From: an uncultured Pelagibacteraceae bacterium
Lineage (GTDB): Bacteria > Pseudomonadota > Alphaproteobacteria > Pelagibacterales > Pelagibacteraceae
NCBI GenBank assembly: GCA_902609855.1
Contig: CACLTL010000002.1
Span: forward strand, 109,263-173,262
DNA: 64,000 nt
Direction of reading: 5' to 3'
Below the pieces are notes generated by a model. It had not been told where the DNA came from. It was given only the letters and a program-made list of their open reading frames with translations, and searched no databases. The position numbers and the translations under genes were made by a program. Positions within the stretch are counted from its first letter, which is position 1; each line of letters opens with the position of its first letter. Shown here piece by piece: positions 38,302 through 46,647 of the stretch.

Positions 38302-39299
38302 TAAAATAAATTTGAAATTTGTCTGAATATATTCTTTGTAAAGCTAGGTATAAATTCTTTTTTATCGTCTAAAGAATGCCAACTATATTCTGATGGGATC
38401 TTATTGGAGAACTTGTAATATAAATTTATATTTAATTTTAAATTAGATATGGAATTATTATAGTTGTTTAACAATTTCCAGCTTCTCGTATTATTTTCTT
38501 TCGATTCTTTAATCATGGGTAAATTAAAATTTTTTAAAAATCCAAAGTCGTTTTTTTTAGTTAAAGCAATTTGTCTCTTTTTATTTAAAAAACAAAAAAT
38601 ATCATAATTTTTATTTTTAAACATTTTTTTAGATGTAGTTCTAATTTTTTTAGATGATTTAAAATACTTACAGGTTTTGTTCAAACAGCAAACGACACAT
38701 TTTGGGTCTTTTGGCCTACAGATTAATGCTCCAAATTCCATTAGTGCTTCAACAAAATCCGCATTTCTTTTATTTTTGAAAAGCATCTTGGAGTTAAAAT
38801 TAATTAATTTTTTAAAATCAATTTTAGCTTCTTGTTTATTTAAATTTCTTGCTAATACTCTTTTTACATTTCCATCTACAGCTATTCTAGGCTGATCGTA
38901 TACTAAGCCTAGCAAAGCGCTTCCGGTATAATCACCAATACCTGGAAGTTTTTTTATTTCATCTAAAGTTTTTGGCAGTTTTCCTTTATAAAGATTTATT
39001 AGTTGGTTTGAACATGCATAAAGGTTTCTAGCTCGTCTGTAATAACCTAGCCCTTCCCACATTTTTAAAATTTGTTTTTCATTACTTTTTGAGAGTGACT
39101 CAAGCGTTGGAAATTTTTTAGTAAATTTTTTAAAGTAAGGTAATACGGTTTTTACTTGCGTTTGCTGCAACATAACTTCACTCAATAACCTATAATAAAG
39201 CTTTTTTGGCGACTTTTTGCTCACACGCCATGGTAGATCGCGTTTGCTATTATCGTACCATGCTAGAATTTTTTTTGATAAAGTCGAATTTAAATGCAT
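38301..39299 (-). CDS. mutY: A/G-specific adenine glycosylase
   Basis: Removes adenine mispaired with 8-oxoguanine. 332 residues. Catalytic Glu41 in LLSEVMLQQTQV, helix-hairpin-helix LPGIGDYTGSA near 118-128, Asp142 in AVDGNVKR and the 4Fe-4S ligands Cys194, Cys201, Cys204 and Cys210. The C-terminal NUDIX-like recognition domain is weakly conserved and short. The ATG overlaps head-to-head with the dciA ATG in the hexamer ATGCAT. Confidence 0.95.
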   Translation of the reverse strand: MHLNSTLSKKILAWYDNSKRDLPWRVSKKSPKKLYYRLLSEVMLQQTQVKTVLPYFKKFTKKFPTLESLSKSNEKQILKMWEGLGYYRRARNLYACSNQLINLYKGKLPKTLDEIKKLPGIGDYTGSALLGLVYDQPRIAVDGNVKRVLARNLNKQEAKIDFKKLINFNSKMLFKNKRNADFVEALMEFGALICRPKDPKCVVCCLNKTCKYFKSSKKIRTTSKKMFKNKNYDIFCFLNKKRQIALTKKNDFGFLKNFNLPMIKESKENNTRSWKLLNNYNNSISNLKLNINLYYKFSNKIPSEYSWHSLDDKKEFIPSFTKNIFRQISNLF

Positions 39300-39776
39300 A
39301 GTAAAAATAATAATAAATCACAAACCTTCGTTCAAGGCCTCAGGCCTTTTTCGAGCTCTATACCTAAGACTTTAAAAAAACATCTTAGAAAAGGTGGATA
39401 CAATTATTCGAATATAGTGGATAATTGGACAAAAATCGTAAGTAAAAAAATTGCTGATAATTGTTACCCAATTACTGTGAAAATGGGAAAAGAAATGAGA
39501 GAGGGAACTTTAGTATTAAATGTTATACATGGTAAAGAGGTAGAAGTTGAGTACGGAAAAAATGAAATCATGGATAAGATAAATAGTTTTTTTGGATATA
39601 GATGTATCAGTAACGTAGTACTAAAAATTGTGCAAGATACAGTCAAACCAAAAAAGAGTTTTACGAAGATAAAAAATTTTTCAAAAATTGAGGATAAAAT
39701 GAGCAAAGTTAATGATAAAACGTTAAAAAGTTCTCTTAATAATTTTCTAAAGGCATTTAATGAAAGAAATGATTAG
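39294..39776 (+). CDS. DciA-family replicative helicase loader (DUF721)
   Basis: A 160-residue DUF721 protein. Family core: RPFSSSIPKTLKKHLRKGGYNYSNIVDNWTKIV, then GTLVLNVIHGKEVEVEYGKNEIMDKINSFFGY. DciA is the ancestral loader of the DnaB helicase in bacteria lacking DnaC. The C-terminal 40 residues are lysine-rich and probably disordered. The start codon is shared head-to-head with mutY; the 3' end overlaps the DsbA-like gene by 17 bases, as in many alphaproteobacteria. Confidence 0.85.
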   Translation: MHSKNNNKSQTFVQGLRPFSSSIPKTLKKHLRKGGYNYSNIVDNWTKIVSKKIADNCYPITVKMGKEMREGTLVLNVIHGKEVEVEYGKNEIMDKINSFFGYRCISNVVLKIVQDTVKPKKSFTKIKNFSKIEDKMSKVNDKTLKSSLNNFLKAFNERND

Positions 39777-40353
39777 ATTATTTTATAAAACTATTTTCTT
39801 TTTTTTGTTTTTTTTTTCTATTGAAGCAGAAAGTAAAATTTTAAGCATAGGAAGAACAGATGCAAAGGTTACTGTAAAAGTTTTTTCCTCACTAACATGT
39901 CCACATTGTGCTAACTTTCATACTGCTGTTTTTGAGAATTTAAAAAAAGATTATATCGATAAAGGTTTGGTAAAATTTGAACACCATGCTTTTCCATTAG
40001 ACCTAGCAGCATTAAATGCTGAGATTATAGTAAGATGTGCTTCAAACAATGAGAAAAAATTTAAATTATTAGATCAAATGTACATCAAACAAAAAGTGTG
40101 GGCGATTGGCTCTGATATTAATAAAATTAATGAACTAATAAAAAAAATAGGTTCAGAGTTAGATTTATCAGAAAACAATATGGACAATTGTTTAAAAAGT
40201 AGTGATGCTCAAGATATCATTCTAAATCAAAGAATTGAGGCTCAAAAAAAATACAAAATTGATTCTACTCCAACAATTTACGTCAATGAGAAGAAATATT
40301 CTGGAAAAGTAAACTATAAAAAATTTAAGGAAATAATTGAGAAAAATTTATAG
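39760..40353 (+). CDS. DsbA-family thiol-disulfide oxidoreductase
   Basis: A 197-residue periplasmic thioredoxin-fold protein. Signal peptide 1-24 with a long Phe-rich core, active site Cys47-Pro-His-Cys50 (CPHC, as in E. coli DsbA), helical insertion in the middle and the cis-proline loop STPTIYVN near 172. Probably oxidises or shuffles disulfides of exported proteins. It overlaps dciA by 17 bases and ends directly before smc, so dciA-dsbA-smc form one unit. Confidence 0.9.
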   Translation: MKEMIRLFYKTIFFFLFFFSIEAESKILSIGRTDAKVTVKVFSSLTCPHCANFHTAVFENLKKDYIDKGLVKFEHHAFPLDLAALNAEIIVRCASNNEKKFKLLDQMYIKQKVWAIGSDINKINELIKKIGSELDLSENNMDNCLKSSDAQDIILNQRIEAQKKYKIDSTPTIYVNEKKYSGKVNYKKFKEIIEKNL

Positions 40354-41529
40354 ATGAAATTTAAGCAACTAGATATAACCGGATTCAAATCATTTTCTGA
40401 AAAAACGACATTTTTGATTGAGGATGGTCTTACTGGAATAGTTGGACCTAATGGTTGTGGTAAATCAAATATTGTGGAGTCCTTAAGGTGGTGCATGGGA
40501 GAAAATTCGGCTAAAAGCATGAGGGGTTCTGGAATGGAAGATGTAATTTTTTCAGGTACGTCTAATAGACCTTCCAAAAATATTTCAGAAGTAGTTTTAA
40601 AATTAGACAATCAAAACAAAGAAGGACCTGCTCAATATAGAGAGTTTGATGAAATTTTAGTTAGAAGAAAAATTGAGAAAGATAAAGGATCTAAATATTA
40701 TATAAATGATAAAGAAGTGAGGGCAAAAGATGTTCAAACTTTATTTGCAGACTTATCAACTGGCGCACATTCACCTTCTCTAATAAGCCAGGGTAAAATT
40801 GGTCAACTTGTAACTGCAAAACCGATTGAGAGGAAATCTATACTTGAGGAAGCGGCAGGCATCTCTGGGATTCACGCAAGAAGACAAGAGGCTGAAACTA
40901 GATTAAATGCTGCTGAAAATAATTTAAAAAAAGCAGATGAACTGAAAAGACAACAACAAAAACAGCTTGATAACCTTAAAAAACAAGCTGAAGAAGCTAC
41001 GAGATATAAAGAAATTTCTAAAGAAATAAAAAAAATCGAAGCCGGCATGTATTATTTAAAAATAAGGGAAATAGAAAAAGATAAAAAACAAATTGTTGAA
41101 AAACTTAGTGAACTTGAAGATGAAATAAGTGCTGTAAACATTGACTTTAATCACAATAATACTCTTTTAGAAGAAGAAAATAAAAAGCTTGCCCCACTAA
41201 GGGATAAAAAAATGGAAAGCGTTGCAAGTCTACAGAAGCTAAATCTTGACATCACTAATCTTAATGAGGAAGAGTCAAGAGTTAAAACATTACAAGAAAA
41301 ACTTGAAAAATCAATTAGAACTTTAGAGTCAGACCTTGAAAGGGAAAAAAGTATATCACTGGATGCTGATTTGAATGAGAAAAGAATTTCTAAAGAAAAA
41401 GAAGATCTTTTTAAAACAGAGAATGAACTTTTAGAAGTTGAAACAAATTCCTCTAAAGAATTAAAAGAGTCTAAATCGCAACTAGAAAACTTACAGTCTA
41501 AATTAGATAATTTACTTGATCAAATTTAG
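40354..41529 (+). CDS. smc: SMC N-terminal half (head and first coiled-coil arm)
   Basis: The part of smc before the amber codon, 391 residues. The N-terminal head starts MKFKQLDITGFKSFSEKT with Walker A GPNGCGKSNI at 31-40, RWCMGENSAKSMRG, and the Q-loop region LISQGKIGQLVTAKP. From about residue 165 it is coiled-coil with regular Glu/Lys/Leu heptads to the stop. Alone it lacks the ABC signature and Walker B, so it could not form a working ATPase. It starts directly after the DsbA-like gene stop. Confidence 0.8.
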   Translation: MKFKQLDITGFKSFSEKTTFLIEDGLTGIVGPNGCGKSNIVESLRWCMGENSAKSMRGSGMEDVIFSGTSNRPSKNISEVVLKLDNQNKEGPAQYREFDEILVRRKIEKDKGSKYYINDKEVRAKDVQTLFADLSTGAHSPSLISQGKIGQLVTAKPIERKSILEEAAGISGIHARRQEAETRLNAAENNLKKADELKRQQQKQLDNLKKQAEEATRYKEISKEIKKIEAGMYYLKIREIEKDKKQIVEKLSELEDEISAVNIDFNHNNTLLEEENKKLAPLRDKKMESVASLQKLNLDITNLNEEESRVKTLQEKLEKSIRTLESDLEREKSISLDADLNEKRISKEKEDLFKTENELLEVETNSSKELKESKSQLENLQSKLDNLLDQI

Positions 41530-41697
41530 AGAGATATCGATAAAGGTAAAAAACTTATAAAAGAAACATTTAAAGAATTAAAAAAATTAGTTAAAAGTAT
41601 TACATCCTCTCAAGAGGATTACGCCGAAAAATTTGGAAAAGATAAATCTATACAGAGTGACTCTATCAAAAGAAAAGAAAGAATCAAAAATATTGAT

Positions 41698-42798
41698 GTG
41701 GAATTAAAGAATTGGAGAAATTTAAGATCTAATTCAGAAAAAATGATAACTGAATTATCAGATCGTAAAAATAAATTACTTTTAGAATTAAGTGAAAATC
41801 AAAAAAACCCTGAACGAATTGCAACTTCTAAAGGACAAAATTTACAAAATTTAGAAAATATCAAAAAAAGAAATGAAGAAATAGAAAATGAGTTAACTGT
41901 GTCAGAAAAAAAATATAGCTCAATTAATCAAAATTTGAAAGAAATACAATCAAAATTATCTGGTTTAAAAGAAAATAAAGCAAGAGGTGAAGCAACAGTC
42001 GAAGGGATAGATAATAGAAAAAAAGATTTATTATATTCTGTGAAAAGTGAGTTAAATATTGAAAATGAAGACTCAATATTACCTCAATCTGACTTAAGCC
42101 AAGTTCCTCCTGATAATCTTCCTACACTTGAAGATCAGTCTAATAAAGCTGAAAGAATGAGAAAACAAAGAGACTCGCTTGGTTCTGTAAATCTTAGAGC
42201 TGATGAAGAAACACAAAAATATGCAACCGAGATTAAAAAAATGGAAGATGATAGAGCTGATCTTTACTCAGCAATTGTCAAATTAAAAACAAGTATAGAT
42301 GAGCTAAATCAAAAAGGACGAGAAAGATTGCTCGAAGCTTTTACGAAAGTAAATAGAAAATTTAATGAAGTGTACACAAAGCTTTTTAATGGTGGAACTG
42401 CAAAAATAGAACTTGTTGACTCGGAGGATCCATTAGAAGCTGGATTAGAAATGTTTGTATCACCTCCAGGAAAAAGATTGCAATCTATTTCATTGCTTTC
42501 AGGGGGAGAACAAGCTTTAACGGCTCTGTCATTAATCTTTGCAGTATTCTTGGTAAATCCCTCTCCAATTTGTGTTTTAGATGAAGTGGATGCCCCATTA
42601 GATGATGCAAATGTCACAAGGTTCTGTGGATTATTAGATGAACTTACAAAAATAACTAAAACAAAATTTATACTGATTACTCACCATGCGCTCACTATGT
42701 CTAGAATGCATAGATTATATGGAGTTACAATGGCTGAACAGGGTGTTAGTCAATTAGTTTCGGTTGATTTACAGAAAGCAGAGGAATTGGTTGCATAG
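41698..42798 (+). CDS. smc: SMC C-terminal half (second arm and head)
   Basis: The part of smc downstream of the amber, shown from the first in-frame start-type codon, a GTG at 41698. A coiled-coil arm leads into [14 protein letters not shown] and then the C-terminal head: ABC signature [19 protein letters not shown], Walker [13 protein letters not shown], and the H-loop region LITHHALTM. No Shine-Dalgarno sequence precedes the GTG, so independent translation is doubtful; the true frame continues from the N-terminal half. Confidence 0.7.
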   Translation: MELKNWRNLRSNSEKMITELSDRKNKLLLELSENQKNPERIATSKGQNLQNLENIKKRNEEIENELTVSEKKYSSINQNLKEIQSKLSGLKENKARGEATVEGIDNRKKDLLYSVKSELNIENEDSILPQSDLSQVPPDNLPTLEDQSNKAERMRKQRDSLGSVNLRADEETQKYATEIKKMEDDRADLYSAIVKLKTSIDELNQKGRERLLEAFTKVNRKFNEVYTKLFNGGTAKIELVDSEDPLEAGLEMFVSPPGKRLQSISLLSGGEQALTALSLIFAVFLVNPSPICVLDEVDAPLDDANVTRFCGLLDELTKITKTKFILITHHALTMSRMHRLYGVTMAEQGVSQLVSVDLQKAEELVA

Positions 42799-42804
42799 TT
42801 TTAA

Positions 42805-43089
42805 ATGACAGAGCCTAAAGATTTTAAAACTCGCCTAGAAATTGCAAAATCAAAAATTAAAAAACAGGTTGAATCTGATTTAAAAAAAAACGGTACTTTT
42901 ATGGGTAGCGCTTTCAAATTAGGGACAGAACTTGTAGCTGCAGTAGCAATTGGGACAATAATTGGGTTTATTTTAGATGGTTGGTTTGATACTAAACCTT
43001 GGTTAATAATAATATTCTTTTTTTTGGGTACGGCAGCAGGCATATTGAACGTTATACGCACAGCAAACCGAATGCAAAAAGAAGACTGA
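42805..43089 (+). CDS. atpI: AtpI-type ATP synthase accessory protein
   Basis: A 94-residue protein with two hydrophobic helices (about 36-54 and 63-80) linked by GWFDTKP, the layout of the AtpI/AtpZ group that helps assemble the c-ring or carry ions. The sequence IGTIIGFILDGWFDTKPWL is typical of alphaproteobacterial AtpI. First gene of the F0 cluster, 16 bases before atpB and 6 bases after smc. Confidence 0.88.
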   Translation: MTEPKDFKTRLEIAKSKIKKQVESDLKKNGTFMGSAFKLGTELVAAVAIGTIIGFILDGWFDTKPWLIIIFFFLGTAAGILNVIRTANRMQKED

Positions 43090-43105
43090 TATATATAAGG
43101 AATTT

Positions 43106-43840
43106 ATGGCAAGCAATCCTATGCAACAATTCAGTGTTCATAAAATTGGGCCTGAAATCAAAATTGCAGGAATAGATTTATCTTTTACAAACGCAAGCCT
43201 ATTTATGCTAATTAGTGCGTCGATCATATTATTATTCTTATTTCTTGGAACTAAAGAAAAAAAAATTATTCCAGATAAAATTCAGTTAATTGCTGAAATG
43301 TTTTATACCTTTGTTGCAAAAATGATCAGTGATACTGCAGGTTCAAAAGCAAAACCCTATTTCCCTTTCATATTTAGTTTATTTATGTTTGTTTTATTCT
43401 GTAATATGGTAGGCATGTTACCTTACTCATTTACAGTTACTAGTCATATTATAGTTACTTTAATTTTGGCTCTTTTTATTTTTATAGCAGTCACTATAAT
43501 TGGATTTGCAAAACATGGTTTCAAATATTTGAGTATATTTGTTCCAAGCGGAGTTCCAGCAGTATTATTGCCATTGATCACTGTGATTGAAATTATCTCA
43601 TATTTAAGTAGGCCAGTAAGTTTGTCAGTAAGATTATTTGCGAACATGATGGCGGGTCATACTATGTTAAAAGTTTTTGGTGGATTTGTAATAAGTTTAG
43701 GACTACTTGGCGGGTGGTTACCGCTTGGTTTTTCAGTAGCATTAACTGGCTTAGAAATATTAGTAGCATTTCTTCAAGCTTACGTTTTTGCAATATTAAC
43801 CTGCATCTATTTAAATGATGCATTAAATTTACATCATTAA
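43106..43840 (+). CDS. atpB: F0F1 ATP synthase subunit a
   Basis: The proton-channel stator subunit. 244 residues, five to six membrane helices. The essential arginine is in PVSLSVRLFANMMAGH near residue 177, and the final helix has LEILVAFLQAYVFAILTCIYLNDA with the conserved Glu/Gln. The N-terminus (MQQFSVHKIGPEIKI) resembles other alphaproteobacterial subunit a. The atpE Shine-Dalgarno sequence follows the stop. Confidence 0.98.
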   Translation: MASNPMQQFSVHKIGPEIKIAGIDLSFTNASLFMLISASIILLFLFLGTKEKKIIPDKIQLIAEMFYTFVAKMISDTAGSKAKPYFPFIFSLFMFVLFCNMVGMLPYSFTVTSHIIVTLILALFIFIAVTIIGFAKHGFKYLSIFVPSGVPAVLLPLITVIEIISYLSRPVSLSVRLFANMMAGHTMLKVFGGFVISLGLLGGWLPLGFSVALTGLEILVAFLQAYVFAILTCIYLNDALNLHH

Positions 43841-43846
43841 TTAATA

Positions 43847-43853
43847 AAGGAGG
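43847..43853 (+). promoter_or_regulatory. Strong Shine-Dalgarno sequence of atpE
   Basis: AAGGAGG ends 4 bases before the atpE ATG at 43858. Most genes here lack any clear Shine-Dalgarno match, so this one stands out. It fits the need for many c-subunits per ATP synthase complex. Confidence 0.8.
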
Positions 43854-43857
43854 AAAG

Positions 43858-44085
43858 ATGGAGTTAGAAGCGGCAAAAATGATTGGAGCAGGTCTTGCTG
43901 CAATCGCATTAGCAGGAGCTGGTGTAGGTATCGGAATTATTTTCGGTAACTACCTATCTGGTGCAATGAGAAATCCGTCAGCAGCTCAGAAACAATTCCC
44001 TAACTTACTTTTGGGTTTTGCTTTAGCAGAGGCGACTGGACTTTTCGGTCTTGTAGTGGCTTTAATTATTTTATTTGCATTTTAA
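43858..44085 (+). CDS. atpE: F0F1 ATP synthase subunit c
   Basis: The rotor-ring proteolipid, 75 residues, two hydrophobic helices joined by the polar loop MRNPSAAQKQFPNLL. The proton-binding carboxylate is Glu58 in GFALAEATGLFG. The glycine-rich first helix (AGAGVGIGI) is normal. I see no full sodium-binding ligand set, so proton coupling is likely. Preceded by an unusually strong ribosome-binding site. Confidence 0.97.
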   Translation: MELEAAKMIGAGLAAIALAGAGVGIGIIFGNYLSGAMRNPSAAQKQFPNLLLGFALAEATGLFGLVVALIILFAF

Positions 44086-44095
44086 ATAAATAATT

Positions 44096-44671
44096 ATGAA
44101 TAGATACTTTGGTTTTTTTATAGCTTTGTTCGCTATACAAAATGATTTGTTTGCAGCTGAGGCGGGCATGCCTCAGCTGGATCCAAAGTATTGGGCTTCA
44201 CAAGCATTTTGGTTAATCTTAGTTTTTACAATTTTATATATTTCTATAGCGAAATTTTACCTTCCAAAAATAAAAAGTAATTTAGATAATCGTGAAAATA
44301 GGATTAAAGACGACATAGAGGATGCTAATAAATTTAATGAATTATCAGATTTAAAACTTAAAGAATATGAGAAGATTTTAGAAAATGCCAAAAAAGAGGT
44401 GATCAAAATTCATATTGAGTCTAAAAATTTATTGGATAAAGAAATTCAAACGAAGAAGAATACTATCGAAAAAGAAATTGAGAAAGAAATTACAAAAGCA
44501 CAAAAAGAAATAGGTGATCTTAAAAAAAACTCTATCTCGGATATTCAAAAAATATCAGAAAATATTGCCTCTAGTATTATTGAAAAAATTTCTGGTGACA
44601 AACTCAATGAAAGTAGCATTAAAGCAGCTGTTGAGGACATATCAAAAAAAAACTTAGGTAAATATTTATGA
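44096..44671 (+). CDS. F0F1 ATP synthase subunit b'
   Basis: One of two non-identical b-type stator subunits, 191 residues. An N-terminal hydrophobic stretch (possibly a signal-like region ending at AAEAG) precedes the family segment GMPQLDPKYWASQAFWLILVF and a long charged helix. The PQLDP-W pattern is that of the b' subunit of alphaproteobacteria and photosynthetic bacteria. ATGA overlap couples it to the b subunit gene. Confidence 0.92.
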   Translation: MNRYFGFFIALFAIQNDLFAAEAGMPQLDPKYWASQAFWLILVFTILYISIAKFYLPKIKSNLDNRENRIKDDIEDANKFNELSDLKLKEYEKILENAKKEVIKIHIESKNLLDKEIQTKKNTIEKEIEKEITKAQKEIGDLKKNSISDIQKISENIASSIIEKISGDKLNESSIKAAVEDISKKNLGKYL

Positions 44672-45165
44672 TGATTGATGCAACTTTTTGGGTGATGATA
44701 TCCTTTTTTGCTTTTATAGGATTGCTTATATATTTTAAAATTCCTCAAAAAATTAAAACTGTATTAAACGAGAATATCGATAATATTAAAAATCAAATTG
44801 ATGAAGCTGAAAAACTCAAAGAAGAGGCTAAAAATATTCTAACAGAACATGAAAAAAAAATTAGCAATTCTAAAGCCGAAGTAAAACAAATGATCAACAA
44901 AGCAAGTGAAGAAGCTGAAAGAAATGTCATTAAAACAAATCAAGATTTTCACAATTTGATGGACTCAAGAAAGAAGAATGCAGAAGAGAGAATAAAACAA
45001 CTTAAAAATCAAGCTTTGAAAGATATTAAAAATAGTTCAGTAAAAATTGCTATAGAGTCAGTCGAAAAACTCATTAAAAACTCACTAGATAAAAGCAAAT
45101 TAGATAAAATTTACAACTCTAGCCTTGAGGAAACAAAATTAGCACTTAAGAAAAAATCTAGTTAG
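44668..45165 (+). CDS. atpF: F0F1 ATP synthase subunit b
   Basis: The second stator subunit, 165 residues: one N-terminal membrane helix (about 6-24) with FWVMISFFAFIGLLIYFKIP, then a long charged helix (NIDNIKNQIDEAEKLKEEAKN) that reaches F1. The F1 genes are not in this window, so F0 and F1 are split, as usual in alphaproteobacteria. Last gene of the F0 cluster; crtI starts 15 bases downstream. Confidence 0.93.
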   Translation: MMIDATFWVMISFFAFIGLLIYFKIPQKIKTVLNENIDNIKNQIDEAEKLKEEAKNILTEHEKKISNSKAEVKQMINKASEEAERNVIKTNQDFHNLMDSRKKNAEERIKQLKNQALKDIKNSSVKIAIESVEKLIKNSLDKSKLDKIYNSSLEETKLALKKKSS

Positions 45166-45180
45166 AATAGCCATAAAATT

Positions 45181-46647
45181 ATGGCAAAAAAAACAACTGT
45201 CATTGGTTCAGGTTTTGGAGGTCTTGCTGCTGCACTTAGACTGAAAGCTAAAGGCCATAAAGTTACTTTAGTAGAAAAACATCCTGATCTTGGTGGTCGG
45301 GCAAGAGTTTTTAAAAAAGATCAATTTATTTATGACGGTGGTCCAACAGTAATAACCGCTCCATATCTATTGGAAGAATTATTTTCATTATTTAATAAAA
45401 ATATTTCTGACTACGTTAAAATAGTTCCCTTAAATTTATGGTATCGTTTTGTATTCAGTGATGGAGATACTTTTGACTACAACGGTGATGACAAATCTAT
45501 GGAAGAACAAGTAAAAAAGTTTAACTCCTCTGATTACGACGGGTATAGAAATTTAGTAAATTTTACTGAAAAAATCTTTAATAAAGGTTTTACTGATTTA
45601 TCGGATAAGCCCTTTAATAATTTAGTTTTTATGATGAAACAAATTCCGTCTTTGTTAAAATTAAAAAGTTATAAGTCGGTCTATAGTTTAGTTTCAAATT
45701 ATATTTCCAATGAAAAATTAAGAAGAGTGTTTAGTATGCACCCTCTTTTAGTAGGTGGAAATCCTTTCAGCACTACATCAATATATACGCTCATTTTATT
45801 TTTAGAAAAAAAATGGGGCATTCACTACTCTATGGGAGGAACAGGAAGTGTTGTTAAAGCTTTAGAAAAACTAATGATTGAAGAAAATATAAAAATTATT
45901 AAAGACGCTGAGGTTACAGAAATTCTTACAGAAAAAAGAAACGTTAAAGGTGTAAAAATTAATAATTCAAAAATAATAAATAGTGATTATATAATTTGTA
46001 ATTCCGATCCCCCAAATGTTTATAACAACTTGATAAAATCAAAAGAAGATTATGATTTTTTATTTAAACAAAAAATGAAACGAATGGATTATTCTATGGG
46101 GTTATTTGTTTATTATTTTGGCTCCAAAAAAAAATATAATAATGTTGCTCATCACACAATTTATTTTGGGGAAACCTATGAAAAACACCTTGATAAAATT
46201 TTTGAAAAAAAAATACTTTCCGATGACATAAGCTATTACTTGCATCGCCCGTCGGCAACTGACCCTAATATGGCTCCTGAAGGACAAGATGCGTTTTATG
46301 TTTTAGTCCCAGTGCCAAATAATTTATCTAAAGTAAACTGGATCGAGGAAGGTGACAAATTTAGAGATTTAGTTTTAAATAAAATGGATAAAACTATCCT
46401 TCCTGGAATTAAAGACAATGTGGTAAGCGATTTTTATTTAACACCTGATTACTTTGAAATCGATCTTGCAACGCTTTATGGCTCTGGATTTTCAATTCAG
46501 CCAAAATTTTCACAGTCAGCTTATTTTAGATTTCACAATCAATCCGAGATATATAAAAACTTATACTTTGTCGGTGCTGGCACACATCCGGGTGCTGGAA
46601 TGCCCGGGGTTCTATCATCGGCAAAAGTTTTAGACAATTTATTTTAA
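45181..46647 (+). CDS. crtI: Phytoene desaturase
   Basis: Converts phytoene to lycopene in carotenoid synthesis. 488 residues. The FAD-binding N-terminus is VIGSGFGGLAAALRLKAKGHKVTLVEKH; ADLGGRA-like DLGGRARVF and DGGPTVITAPYLLEELF follow. The C-terminal signature is FVGAGTHPGAGMPGVLSSAK. First gene of a four-gene retinal cassette with one-base or short overlaps. It lies 15 bases after atpF with no visible terminator between. Confidence 0.96.
   Translation: MAKKTTVIGSGFGGLAAALRLKAKGHKVTLVEKHPDLGGRARVFKKDQFIYDGGPTVITAPYLLEELFSLFNKNISDYVKIVPLNLWYRFVFSDGDTFDYNGDDKSMEEQVKKFNSSDYDGYRNLVNFTEKIFNKGFTDLSDKPFNNLVFMMKQIPSLLKLKSYKSVYSLVSNYISNEKLRRVFSMHPLLVGGNPFSTTSIYTLILFLEKKWGIHYSMGGTGSVVKALEKLMIEENIKIIKDAEVTEILTEKRNVKGVKINNSKIINSDYIICNSDPPNVYNNLIKSKEDYDFLFKQKMKRMDYSMGLFVYYFGSKKKYNNVAHHTIYFGETYEKHLDKIFEKKILSDDISYYLHRPSATDPNMAPEGQDAFYVLVPVPNNLSKVNWIEEGDKFRDLVLNKMDKTILPGIKDNVVSDFYLTPDYFEIDLATLYGSGFSIQPKFSQSAYFRFHNQSEIYKNLYFVGAGTHPGAGMPGVLSSAKVLDNLF

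Larger units (their letters stand above)
40354..42798 (+). pseudogene. smc: smc, chromosome-segregation ATPase, interrupted by in-frame amber
   Basis: One reading frame of 815 codons codes for both halves of an SMC ATPase but contains a TAG at 41527-41529. The frame is the same before and after, so this is a nonsense change rather than a frameshift. Codons 393-448 after the stop still read as lysine- and glutamate-rich coiled-coil. The product would be about 814 residues, far shorter than the usual 1150 or so. No hinge domain is recognisable between the two coiled-coil arms. Sequencing or assembly error, amber readthrough and true inactivation are all possible. Confidence 0.7.

Noticed and set aside
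40020..40350. Thioredoxin-like gene as a cytochrome-c maturation protein
   Set aside because: The CPHC active site and the DsbA-type helical insertion fit a DsbA-family protein better than CcmG/TlpA.
41527..41697. A frameshift or a second, separate gene to explain the split smc
   Set aside because: The two halves are in the same frame (41698 minus 40354 is a multiple of three) and the bases between them read as coiled-coil, so a single nonsense codon explains the data better.
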